Shown: one piece after another, positions 1-5,884 of the stretch
How positions within the stretch are numbered: position 1 is the stretch's first letter
Layout of the letters: each line of letters begins with the position of its first letter
Assembly (NCBI GenBank): GCA_964449845.1
Contig: CAYVES010000102.1
Coordinates: 1 to 8,675 of the forward strand
Direction of reading: 5' to 3'
Origin: SOKG01 sp964449845
GTDB taxonomy: Bacteria; Chloroflexota; Dehalococcoidia; SZUA-161
DNA: 8,675 nt
Notes under the pieces: generated by a model
The model's input: only the letters and a program-made list of their open reading frames with translations
What the model was told of the DNA's origin: nothing
The model's database searches: none
Position numbers and translations under genes: made by a program

Positions 1-332
1 AGAACGGACTCAGGCCGGCGGGGAGCTCCGATTGTCCGGTGGCGCCCTGCGCCCCACTGATTGGAGTCTATGCCGCGGTCACGCGCAAGGCTGAGAGCGG
101 GCAGATTCTCTCTGCGGAAGAGGCTATTTCTCCTGAGGAGGCGCTCAGGATGTATACCCTGGGCGGAGCCTATGCCTCCTTCGAGGAGCGCTCGAAAGGA
201 AGCATCGAAATCGGCAAGCTGGCCGATCTGGTGGTTTTGAGCGCTGACCCCACGACGGTAGCGCCGGAGGAGATAAAGGAAATTCAGGTGGAGAAGACCA
301 TCATTGGTGGCCAAGTTGTGTGGGAATCATGA
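1..332 (+). CDS. YtcJ-like amidohydrolase, C-terminal fragment (5' end outside window)
   Basis: This is the last ~109 codons of a metal-dependent hydrolase of the amidohydrolase_3 (YtcJ/NfdA-like) family. The open frame runs in from the left edge, with the first complete codon at base 3. The GTG at 39 is an internal valine, not a start. Near the fragment start is GSSDCPV, which corresponds to the family's GSDxPV motif, whose Asp is a metal/catalytic residue. It is followed by PLIGVYAAVTRK, the usual helix after that motif. The tail has the classic amidohydrolase ending: ALRMYTLGGAYASFEE, then GSIEIGKLADLVVLSADP, which returns to the beta-sandwich subdomain, then IGGQVVWES at the terminus. YtcJ-type proteins are usually 500-560 aa, so about four fifths is missing. 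Substrate cannot be told from the C-terminus. The TGA lies 3 bp from the yggT stop on the other strand. Confidence 0.9.
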   Translation, partial: NGLRPAGSSDCPVAPCAPLIGVYAAVTRKAESGQILSAEEAISPEEALRMYTLGGAYASFEERSKGSIEIGKLADLVVLSADPTTVAPEEIKEIQVEKTIIGGQVVWES

Positions 333-335
333 GCC

Positions 336-602
336 TTAGGACAGGGCTCGGATGAGCACCTCGCCGATGATCTGCAGCGCGATGATAGCCACTATCGGCG
401 ATATGTCGAACATGCCTATCGTAGGGATGATTCTACGCAGCGGCCCCAGAATGGGTTCAGTTATCTGAAAAAGTACCTGATAGATGCTAACAAGAACGCC
501 GCTTCTGGGACTGATCATAAACCAGGATAAGACAACCCTGGCGAATATGGCGATGGTGATCACCTGTATGATGTAGTAGACAAGCTCAGCTGCGATAGTC
601 AT
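336..602 (-). CDS. yggT: YggT family small integral membrane protein
   Basis: An 88-residue hydrophobic protein of the YggT family, whose members sit in the cytoplasmic membrane and have been linked to osmotic tolerance and, in Gram-positives and plastids, to division or thylakoid organisation; the molecular role is unsettled. Two membrane segments are visible, about residues 5-28 (LVYYIIQVITIAIFARVVLSW) and 66-86 (ISPIVAIIALQIIGEVLIRA). Between them lies the family hallmark: ITEPILGPLRRIIP, followed by a short loop and FDISPIVAII. Length is normal for the single-repeat form. The start ATG overlaps the proC stop by 4 bp (ATGA), implying translational coupling, and a GGAGGTGAG stretch lies upstream inside the proC end. 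It is the last gene of the minus-strand block, with its TAA facing the convergent amidohydrolase stop. Confidence 0.93.
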   Translation of the reverse strand: MTIAAELVYYIIQVITIAIFARVVLSWFMISPRSGVLVSIYQVLFQITEPILGPLRRIIPTIGMFDISPIVAIIALQIIGEVLIRALS

Positions 603-1411
603 TTGCCGCTCTCACCTCCCAGAAGCTTTGCTTTCTCGTAAGCAGCGATGACCGCCTGGGCCATGATGGCCCGCACCCCTCCCTCCTCCAGGCAAAACAG
701 ACCCTCAGCGGTAGTCCCTCCCGGTGAGGTAACCAAATTCTTCAGCTCTGCGGGGTGCTTGCCCGACTCCTTGGTCATATGCGCAGAGCCCAGCACAGTT
801 TGCGCTACCAGCTCCCCTGCCAACTCCCGGGGAAGACCGATGTGCACCGCGGCATCGATGAGCGCTTCCATAATCAGGAAGATATAGGCGGGGCCACTAC
901 CGCTTATTGCCGTCGCCATGTCGATATACTTCTCATCGGAGAAGTATATCTCCTTGCCCATCGCCCTCAGGATAGTCTGCACCATATCTTTCTGCTTCCG
1001 GCTCACGGCAGCGGTGGCGGTCCATACGCTCATCCCTTCTCCGACCTGTGCCGGCGTATTGGGCATCACCCGGACAACCTTGTCGTGTCCCAGTCCCTTT
1101 CTGATGGTGTCAATCCTGGCCCCGGCGACGATAGAGAGCACCAGTTGTTTTTCCTTTAGCTCGCCTTTCAGGTCTTTCATCACCTCGGCCAGTGTCTGAG
1201 GCTTGATCGAGAGAACGACGACATCGGGATCAACGACCGCGCTGTGAATATCCCGAGCACAATTGACCTTGTATTTTTCCCCTATGTGGGTAAGGCGAGC
1301 CTGATCGACGTCACAGGCAAAAACCGTATCGTGGCTGATTGCTCCTTGTCTGAGAAGGGCTGAGATCATAGCCTCGCCCATAACCCCGGCCCCAATAAAG
1401 GCGATCCTCAT
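599..1411 (-). CDS. proC: Pyrroline-5-carboxylate reductase
   Basis: This gene encodes the enzyme that reduces 1-pyrroline-5-carboxylate to L-proline with NAD(P)H, the last step of proline synthesis, in the cytoplasm. From the ATG at 1411 it is 270 aa, the normal length. The N-terminal Rossmann fold opens with MRIAFIGAGVMGEAM (GxGxxG at residues 7-12). VVRVMPNTPA lies at about 112-121. The substrate and dimer domain contains SGSGPAYIF at about 170-178 and LVTSPGGTTAEGL at about 226-238, the P5CR signature. An in-frame upstream start at 1441 would add ten residues (MSEEWLEEKT) outside the family fold and overlap yggS. The 1411 start has GAGGAG six bases upstream and leaves a 10 bp gap after yggS, so it is preferred. 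It ends in an ATGA overlap with yggT. The yggS-proC-yggT order is common in bacteria, so co-transcription is likely. Confidence 0.95.
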   Translation of the reverse strand: MRIAFIGAGVMGEAMISALLRQGAISHDTVFACDVDQARLTHIGEKYKVNCARDIHSAVVDPDVVVLSIKPQTLAEVMKDLKGELKEKQLVLSIVAGARIDTIRKGLGHDKVVRVMPNTPAQVGEGMSVWTATAAVSRKQKDMVQTILRAMGKEIYFSDEKYIDMATAISGSGPAYIFLIMEALIDAAVHIGLPRELAGELVAQTVLGSAHMTKESGKHPAELKNLVTSPGGTTAEGLFCLEEGGVRAIMAQAVIAAYEKAKLLGGESGK

Positions 1412-1417
1412 CGTTTT

Positions 1418-1423
1418 CTCCTC
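1418..1423 (-). promoter_or_regulatory. Ribosome binding site fixing the proC start
   Basis: GAGGAG on the minus strand, six bases upstream of the ATG at 1411. It overlaps the yggS stop codon region and supports the shorter 270-aa ProC over the start at 1441, which lies inside yggS. Confidence 0.7.
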
Positions 1424-2090
1424 AAGCCATTCTTCGCTCACCGAAAATCGCTCGACCTATCCTCACCAGCGTCGCTCCCTCCTCGATGGCCACCTCGAAG
1501 TCATCGGTCATCCCCATAGACAGGTGCCTGAGCCCCAGGGCATCTCTCAGTTGCCGCAACTGGCGAAAGACGGGCCGCACCTCCTCGGCATCGCTCACCC
1601 AGGGGGCCATGGTCATCAGCCCCTCTATCTCGATATTGGGCAGCCTCCCGATCTGCCTCACTGCCTCGTCTACCTCAGGTAGCGGGAAGCCGCTCTTGGT
1701 TGCCTCGGCGGAAACATTGACCTCGATGAGAACAGGCAGCTTCTTCTGACTGCGCCTGCTCAGGGCCTCCGCCAACCTGAGCGAATCAACGCTATGGATT
1801 ATATCAAAAATGTCCAGTGCTGTCTTGGCTTTGTTGGTTTGAAGGTGTCCCACCATGTGCCAGGTCAGGTGAGGTCTCAAGGCCTCAAGCTGCTCGATCT
1901 TGGGTTTAGCCTCCTGGACCCTGTTTTCACCGAAGTTCCTGATGCCAGCGTTGAAGGCAGCCTCGATGGCAACGACCTCTACGGTCTTGGTCACGGCGAC
2001 CAGGGTAACCTCATCCGGCGACCGCCCCGCGCGCTCGCAGGCCCCAGCGATGCGCCGCTGCAAGTCTCGGATGTTCTGGTCAATGGTCAT
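1422..2090 (-). CDS. yggS: YggS/PROSC-type PLP homeostasis protein
   Basis: A 222-residue single-domain fold-type III (alanine-racemase-like TIM barrel) pyridoxal-phosphate-binding protein. Family members have no firmly established catalytic reaction and act in vitamin B6, keto-acid and amino-acid homeostasis in the cytosol. The PLP Schiff-base lysine is K35 in LVAVTKTV. NFGENRVQE follows at 52-60. WHMVGHLQTNKAK at 77-89 is the HxxGxLQxNK signature. The C-terminal phosphate-binding strand is at 190-217, LSMGMTDDFEVAIEEG then VRIGRAIFG. The family's usual GMS and GST serines are replaced by Thr (T195) and Ala (A206), conservative changes I would not over-read. The ATG lies only 3 bp after the stop of the decayed radical-SAM gene, with a weak GGAG 11 bases upstream. 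Initiation may formerly have relied on coupling to that gene. It is followed by proC. Confidence 0.94.
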   Translation of the reverse strand: MTIDQNIRDLQRRIAGACERAGRSPDEVTLVAVTKTVEVVAIEAAFNAGIRNFGENRVQEAKPKIEQLEALRPHLTWHMVGHLQTNKAKTALDIFDIIHSVDSLRLAEALSRRSQKKLPVLIEVNVSAEATKSGFPLPEVDEAVRQIGRLPNIEIEGLMTMAPWVSDAEEVRPVFRQLRQLRDALGLRHLSMGMTDDFEVAIEEGATLVRIGRAIFGERRMA

Positions 2091-2093
2091 GCT

Positions 2094-2446
2094 TTAGCAC
2101 ACTCCGCACTCGTGGCAGTCCTTCGGCGGGCAGGGTTGGGTCTGAGCCCGCCGGCGTGCCCTAGCCAACTCCTCACTGAGATACTCAGGGTTAATGCCGG
2201 AATCCACTGCCGACCAGGGCAGCGGCTCATCAAGGGGCAACTCTCGATGAGCGTAGAGGGCGCTGCGATTCCAGGCTGATGGGTTCTTCGGCCCTACGCG
2301 TTTTTGGTTCCCAGAAGACCCGCTCGCAAACTATGTTTTCGTAGCTATGATGAGGGCAATGGGCGTTCTCCCCCCCAATCCTTGCGGATGGTGCCCTTCT
2401 CCTTTTCGAGCCTTAGCCTGGCCTCCTTGATCGCTTTCCATGTCAT
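2094..2446 (-). pseudogene. Decayed radical-SAM (B12-binding type) protein gene, three remnants
   Basis: No intact frame exists here, but the minus strand carries ordered pieces of one protein. Piece 1 (2446 to about 2350) starts at ATG with MTWKAIKEAR, then EKEKGTIRKDWGG. After a one-base shift at a run of seven Gs (2370-2376) it continues RTPIALI. Piece 2 (about 2346-2254, another frame) reads SYENIVCERVFWEP, then EEPISLESQRPL. Piece 3 (about 2258-2094, third frame) reads LYAHRELPLDEPLPW, SGINPEYLSEE, and ends KDCHECGVC before TAA. These match the beginning, the segment after the first ~25 missing residues, and the extreme C-terminus of large B12-binding-domain/radical-SAM proteins (TIGR03960-like), normally 600 residues or more. 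The radical-SAM CxxxCxxC core is gone. Stops at 2331-2333 and elsewhere block every frame. Family assignment rests on remembered motif similarity; the deletions are inferred from it. Confidence 0.72.
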
Positions 2447-2461
2447 GAATCGTTCACATTG

Positions 2462-5068
2462 CTAGCACTTGGTATAGCCGCAGGACTGGCAGATGAAGCA
2501 GCCTTCTTGGAAGACGAGCAGGCTGCCGCAATCTGGACATTGCCCCGCCGTATTCTTGATCTCACCACCAGCCTTGGTCTTGGCTTTGGTTTTGGCTTCA
2601 GGATTGGCTTGGGGTTTGTCCCCGCGTACGCGGGGATCAACGCCGCCGCTTGTCTGGTGTCGCTCCAGAACGCCGGCAATGGCGTCAGGGCAGGAAAGGA
2701 TGGCATGGCCCCTGTCCCAGGCAATTGAGGGGCACCTGATTCCTCTCAGGTGCTTGATGATCGATTCCACCTCCACCCCTGACCTCAGTGCCAGGGAGAT
2801 CAGCCTGGTGATAGCCTCAAGTTGCGCTGAGGCACAGCCTCCCGCCTTACCCAGGGCGCAGAACACCTCGCACAACCTGCCTTCCTCATCGTAGTTCACC
2901 GTTATGTAGAGGTTTCCGCAGCCAGTAGCGACCTTCTCGGTGACCCCTGCTGTGGTGGTCGGACGCTCTCTTGGGACTCTTTTGGTCTCCTTCTCGACCA
3001 GCTCGTCATGGGTCATGCTCAGCACCTGGCTGTCGCGGCTCCTATCCCGGTAGATCGTTATGCCTTTGCAGCCCTCCTTGCAGGCTAGCATGTAGACCTC
3101 ACGGACATCGTCCGTCGTAGCGTTGTGAGGGAAATTGACAGTCTTGGATACGGCGTTATCGGTGTGCTTCTGAAATGCCGCCTGCATTTTGACATGCCAC
3201 TCAGGCGTAATGTCGTGGGAGGTGACGAATAGCCTTTGCGCCTTTTCCGGGACGCCCTCTAGATCGCGCAGATTACCTCGTTTGGCTACCTCTTGCATCA
3301 GCTCTTCAGAGTAGAATCCCTGCCTCTTCGCTACCTCCTCAAACAGGGGATTAACCTCTACCAGCTGTGTGCCCTCCAGTATGGTGCGCGTATAGCTCAG
3401 GGCGAACAGGGGCTCGATGCCGCTGGAGCAGCCGGCGATGATGCTCAGGGTGCCGGTGGGGGCGATGGTAGTTCTGGTAGCATTTCTCACCCGGGGACCG
3501 TCGGGCTTGTCATAAATGCTCCCCTTAAAGGCGGGAAACACGCCCCTCTCCTCGGCAAGCTCTTTGGAGGCCTCCATAGACTCCTTGCTTATGAACTTCA
3601 TCAGCTCCTCAGCAATGTTAAGCGCTTCCTGTGAATCATAGGGTATTCCCAACTGGATAAGGAGGTCGGCGAAACCCATCACGCCGAGGCCGATCTTCCT
3701 GGTGGCCTTGGTCATCTCGTCTATCCTGGGTAGGGGGAATTTGTTGACATCTATTACGTTATCCAGGAATCTGACAGCCATTCTCACCGTTTGCGCAAGC
3801 TTGGCATAATCTATATCTGTGGTGCCGTTCTCCTCGCGGACCATCTTGGATAGGTTCATCGATCCCAGGTTGCACGACTCGTAGGGTAAGAGGGGTTGTT
3901 CGCCGCAGGGATTGGTGCTCTCCACAGTTCCCAGCTTTGGAGTGGGGTTATCCCTGTTCACCCGGTCGAGGAACACGATGCCCGGGTCTCCATTTCTCCA
4001 TGCCATATCAACTATACGGTCGAATACCTCTTTAGCGTTGAGCTTGCCCACCACCTTTTTGGTGTGGGGATTCACAAGCTCGTACTCACCGCCGCTCTCC
4101 ACCGCCTTCATGAACGCCTCGGTCACTGCCACCGATATGTTGAAGTTGGTGAGGGAGGTGTAGTCCTCCTTAGAGGTGATGAACTTCAATATGTCGGGAT
4201 GGTCAACGTTCAGGATTGCCATGTTGGCCCCCCGCCGCTTGCCCCCCTGCTTGATGACGTCGGTAGCGGCATCGAAGGCTCGCATAAACGAGACTGGGCC
4301 GCTGGCTACTCCTCCTGTGGAGCCCACTGTGTCACCTTCGGGGCGCAGCCGGGAGAAGGAGAACCCGGTGCCACCACCGCTCTTGTGTATTAGAGCCGTG
4401 TGCTTCACGGAATCGAAGATGGAATCCATGGAGTCCTCAATAGGCAGCACGAAACAGGCGGAAAGCTGTCCCAGCTCGCGGCCGGCGTTCATCAGCGTTG
4501 GTGAGTTGGGCAGGAACTCGAGATTCGCCATTGCCTGGTAGAACTCCTCTTCCCTGGCCTCGATGTCGGCTTTAGGGTTGTAGAGCGAATCCGCTGCGGC
4601 GATGTGATGGGCCACGCGGCGGAACATGTCCTCAGCGCCCTCGATCACCTGACCCTTGTCGTTCTTTACCAGGTACCTTCTCTCCAGGACTGCCCTGGCG
4701 TTTGGGGATATTTCGGCCCTGGTCTTCTCGGTTCTCTTACTTCTGACCCTGGCTTTAGGAGTGGGGGGGCGCTCCTCTTTCTCCACAAGCGGGAGAAACG
4801 CTTCGGGCCCCCTCTCGGCAAGGATACTCTTCGCAATAGACCTGATCTCCGTCTCCTGAACAGGCCTTTTTATCTCGGGGGCGAGATGCTCCATCCCGGG
4901 CAGGGTGGGTATGCGATCCAGACGCCCCATAACCTGATCGGCGAGTCCCTCGACCATCTCCCTGTCCGAGATGCCCATGGATTCGGCAGAAGCGAAGATG
5001 GCACGAGCAACTCTGTTGCGCAATGAGCGCTCGACTTTGCTACTCTTTCCATGATTACCGCTACTCAT
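2462..5068 (-). CDS. nrdJ: Adenosylcobalamin-dependent (class II) ribonucleotide reductase, NrdJ
   Basis: Converts ribonucleotides to deoxyribonucleotides using a thiyl radical generated from adenosylcobalamin, independently of oxygen. From the ATG at 5068 it has 868 residues. An N-terminal extension (1 to about 115) precedes the core, which opens with LERRYLVKNDKGQV. Then come LEFLPNSPTLMNAG, SACFVLPIEDS (C205, redox cysteine), GGGTGFSFSRLRP, and the active site STNPCGEQPLLPYESCNLG (N386, radical C388, E390, redox partner C399). TRTTIAPTGTLSIIAGCSSG lies at about 532-550 and CKGITIYRDRSRDSQVL at about 667-683. The C-terminal TSCPD domain spans roughly 712-805. A Lys/Ala-rich linker carries a palindromic insertion, and a zinc ribbon (C844, C847, C857, C860, C863) closes the protein. 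A GTG nine bases upstream (5077) is possible, but AAGGTGAG lies just before the ATG. It sits 38 bp after nrdR, probably in the same transcript. Confidence 0.97.
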   Translation of the reverse strand: MSSGNHGKSSKVERSLRNRVARAIFASAESMGISDREMVEGLADQVMGRLDRIPTLPGMEHLAPEIKRPVQETEIRSIAKSILAERGPEAFLPLVEKEERPPTPKARVRSKRTEKTRAEISPNARAVLERRYLVKNDKGQVIEGAEDMFRRVAHHIAAADSLYNPKADIEAREEEFYQAMANLEFLPNSPTLMNAGRELGQLSACFVLPIEDSMDSIFDSVKHTALIHKSGGGTGFSFSRLRPEGDTVGSTGGVASGPVSFMRAFDAATDVIKQGGKRRGANMAILNVDHPDILKFITSKEDYTSLTNFNISVAVTEAFMKAVESGGEYELVNPHTKKVVGKLNAKEVFDRIVDMAWRNGDPGIVFLDRVNRDNPTPKLGTVESTNPCGEQPLLPYESCNLGSMNLSKMVREENGTTDIDYAKLAQTVRMAVRFLDNVIDVNKFPLPRIDEMTKATRKIGLGVMGFADLLIQLGIPYDSQEALNIAEELMKFISKESMEASKELAEERGVFPAFKGSIYDKPDGPRVRNATRTTIAPTGTLSIIAGCSSGIEPLFALSYTRTILEGTQLVEVNPLFEEVAKRQGFYSEELMQEVAKRGNLRDLEGVPEKAQRLFVTSHDITPEWHVKMQAAFQKHTDNAVSKTVNFPHNATTDDVREVYMLACKEGCKGITIYRDRSRDSQVLSMTHDELVEKETKRVPRERPTTTAGVTEKVATGCGNLYITVNYDEEGRLCEVFCALGKAGGCASAQLEAITRLISLALRSGVEVESIIKHLRGIRCPSIAWDRGHAILSCPDAIAGVLERHQTSGGVDPRVRGDKPQANPEAKTKAKTKAGGEIKNTAGQCPDCGSLLVFQEGCFICQSCGYTKC
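2563..2640 (-). other. Low-complexity linker of NrdJ between TSCPD domain and zinc ribbon
   Basis: This segment encodes a hydrophilic linker of roughly residues 808-833, reading approximately VDPRVRGDKPQ, then ANPEAKTKAKTKAGGE. The coding strand is a simple alternation of GCC/AAA/ACC-type codons (plus strand: repeated tggctttggtttt-like units). Such linkers tolerate length change; here one half is formed by an inserted palindrome. No catalytic residues of the enzyme lie in it. Confidence 0.6.
2619..2636. repeat. 18-bp perfect palindrome, REP-like element inside nrdJ
   Basis: TCCCCGCGTACGCGGGGA reads identically on both strands. With its flanks (gttgatcc...ggggacaaa on the coding strand) it translates as VDPRVRGDK. 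This is the peptide typically produced when dispersed CCCCGCG-type palindromes (REP/MITE-like units, and also type I-E CRISPR repeat stems) are read through. It lies in frame in the NrdJ linker, where an 8-10 residue insertion would be harmless. Only a single copy occurs in this window, so its dispersal in the genome is inferred. Confidence 0.6.
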
Positions 5069-5106
5069 AGCTCTCACCTTGTCATTGATATCACTTTGGC
5101 TGATAA

Positions 5107-5643
5107 CTATCGGTGCCTAGAGGAGCCAGCTCTCTCTTTCCTGCCTAAGGAATTGAGTTCCTCCTTGGGAATGAGCGGCAACTGGCTTGAAGGATAGCTG
5201 CTGGCGATGAGAGTATCCACCTCCTGCTTGAGGCTGGTGATGTCGGCGAAATCGCGGTAGACGCTGGCGAAGCGAATATAGGCGATATGGTCCAGCTCCT
5301 TCAGCCTGTCCATCACTATCTCACCCACCACTGAGCTTGGAACCTCTGCCTTGCCTGATTGGAGAAGCTCGGTTTCAATGTCATCCACCAGCTTCTCCAC
5401 CGTTCCCGTGGGAAGGGGGCGCTTCTCACAGGCCTTGCGGATGCCGATGGCCAGTTTGTCGTGGTTGAACTCCTCGCGGCGCATGTCCTTCTTGATGATT
5501 ACCAGGTTGCCGGTCTGGATCCTCTCGTGGGTAGTGAACCTGAATCCACAGTCGAGGCACTCACGACGACGGCGGACGCTGTCATCGATAGTACGAGAGT
5601 CGGTTACCTTGGAATCTTCATGACCGCAGTGAGGACACTTCAT
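5107..5643 (-). CDS. nrdR: Transcriptional repressor NrdR
   Basis: A nucleotide-sensing repressor of ribonucleotide reductase genes. The start at 5643 gives 178 aa beginning MKCPHCGHEDSKVTDSR, the invariant family N-terminus. The open frame extends to 5820, but the extra 59 residues have no family counterpart and would cross the promoter and operators. The zinc ribbon uses C3, C6, C29 and C32 (MKCPHC ... RRRECLDCGFRFTTHE). The ATP-cone spans about 47-137: VIIKKDMRREEFNHDKL, IRKACEKRPL, then RLKELDHIAYIRFASVYRDF. NrdR proteins are usually ~150 aa; this one has an extra polar tail of ~25 residues (PSSQLPLIPKEELNSLGRKE onward). Two NrdR-box-like operators lie directly upstream, indicating autoregulation, and nrdJ follows 38 bp after the stop. 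Confidence 0.96.
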   Translation of the reverse strand: MKCPHCGHEDSKVTDSRTIDDSVRRRRECLDCGFRFTTHERIQTGNLVIIKKDMRREEFNHDKLAIGIRKACEKRPLPTGTVEKLVDDIETELLQSGKAEVPSSVVGEIVMDRLKELDHIAYIRFASVYRDFADITSLKQEVDTLIASSYPSSQLPLIPKEELNSLGRKERAGSSRHR

Positions 5644-5658
5644 GACCGAAACCTTATC

Positions 5659-5674
5659 AATCAATATATTGTGG
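5659..5674 (-). promoter_or_regulatory. NrdR box 2 (start-proximal operator)
   Basis: Core CAATATATTG at 5662-5671 matches the CWATATATWG core of the known NrdR box (ACACWATATATWGTGT). It lies 15 bp upstream of the nrdR ATG, just downstream of the predicted transcription start. Its centre is 31 bp (three helical turns) from that of box 1, the usual paired-box spacing. Confidence 0.82.
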
Positions 5675-5704
5675 TGAGGCCCTAGCTTACCACAATATAT
5701 TGAT
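5660..5704. repeat. 16-bp perfect inverted repeat spanning both NrdR boxes
   Basis: Arms 5660-5675 (ATCAATATATTGTGGT) and 5689-5704 (its exact reverse complement) flank a 13-bp centre that contains most of the -10 element. Each arm holds one NrdR box. The boxes are themselves near-palindromic, but the identity extends past the cores (TGGT/ACCA), giving the whole operator dyad symmetry. Confidence 0.9.
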
Positions 5705-5712
5705 GTTGTCAA
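5684..5712 (-). promoter_or_regulatory. Predicted sigma70-type promoter of nrdR-nrdJ
   Basis: On the minus strand a perfect TTGACA (5712-5707) is followed by a 17-bp spacer and TAAGCT (5689-5684) as a weak -10, preceded by TGG, an extended -10 (TGn) motif. The transcription start would fall near 5677, giving a ~35-nt leader to the nrdR ATG. The NrdR boxes overlap the spacer and the start region, consistent with repression. Confidence 0.65.
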
Positions 5713-5881
5713 TAGCATACCCGATTCGCGCCACAGCTTCATCAATTGCCTGTCTGGTGGGGTCGTGAGCCATGTGGGCGAAAGGTGGGAGCACCTCTTG
5801 GCAAAGTCCATAGAAAGCATCCGAGTGTGGCCTTAGCTTATCCGTGGCCAGGGCATTGACAGTTCTGCCAGAGTATGTTAG
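5687..5881 (-). other. Orphan coding-looking stretch without a start (possible gene fragment)
   Basis: Between an upstream TAA (5882-5884) and a TAA at 5687-5689, one minus-strand frame is open for 64 codons and reads like protein. Segments include NALATDKLRPHSDAFYG, LCQEVLPPFAHMAHD and QAIDEAVARIGYAIDNI. There is no ATG, GTG or TTG near its beginning and only one internal Met, at roughly codon 37. Its end overlaps the nrdR promoter and box 1. I do not recognise the family. It may be the 3' remnant of a gene once upstream of nrdR, or chance. An overlapping frame (continuing nrdR upstream to 5820) looks less protein-like. Confidence 0.3.
5690..5705 (-). promoter_or_regulatory. NrdR box 1 (promoter-spacer operator)
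   Basis: Core CAATATATTG at 5693-5702, identical to box 2 and to the NrdR-box core consensus. It occupies the spacer between the predicted -35 (5707-5712) and -10 (5684-5689), so binding would block RNA polymerase at the nrdR-nrdJ promoter. Confidence 0.82.
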
Positions 5882-5884
5882 TTA
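5856..5884 (+). promoter_or_regulatory. Possible promoter for the CoA-transferase pair
   Basis: TTGACA at 5856-5861 with a 17-bp spacer and TAGTTA at 5879-5884. The -35 is perfect but the -10 is poor, so this is tentative. It would give a leader of about 120 nt before the ATG at 6015. Confidence 0.3.

Noticed and set aside
331..349. GAGCC...GGCTC hairpin at the convergent amidohydrolase/yggT ends
   Set aside because: Only a 5-bp stem with a 9-base loop and no T run on either strand; not enough to call a terminator.
1794..2279. 161-codon plus-strand open frame across yggS and the pseudogene
   Set aside because: Antisense to yggS and to the radical-SAM remnant; composition fits a shadow.
2615..2645. 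Possible CRISPR repeat (type I-E-like CCCCGCG...CGCGGGG stem)
   Set aside because: Only one copy, no spacers, located in frame inside nrdJ, and no cas genes in the window. Treated as a dispersed palindrome.
3896..4393. 165-codon plus-strand open frame inside nrdJ
   Set aside because: Antisense to the conserved NrdJ core; no motif of its own.
5644..5820. 59-residue N-terminal extension of NrdR
   Set aside because: The family begins MKCPHC, and the extension would place the promoter and both NrdR boxes inside the coding sequence.
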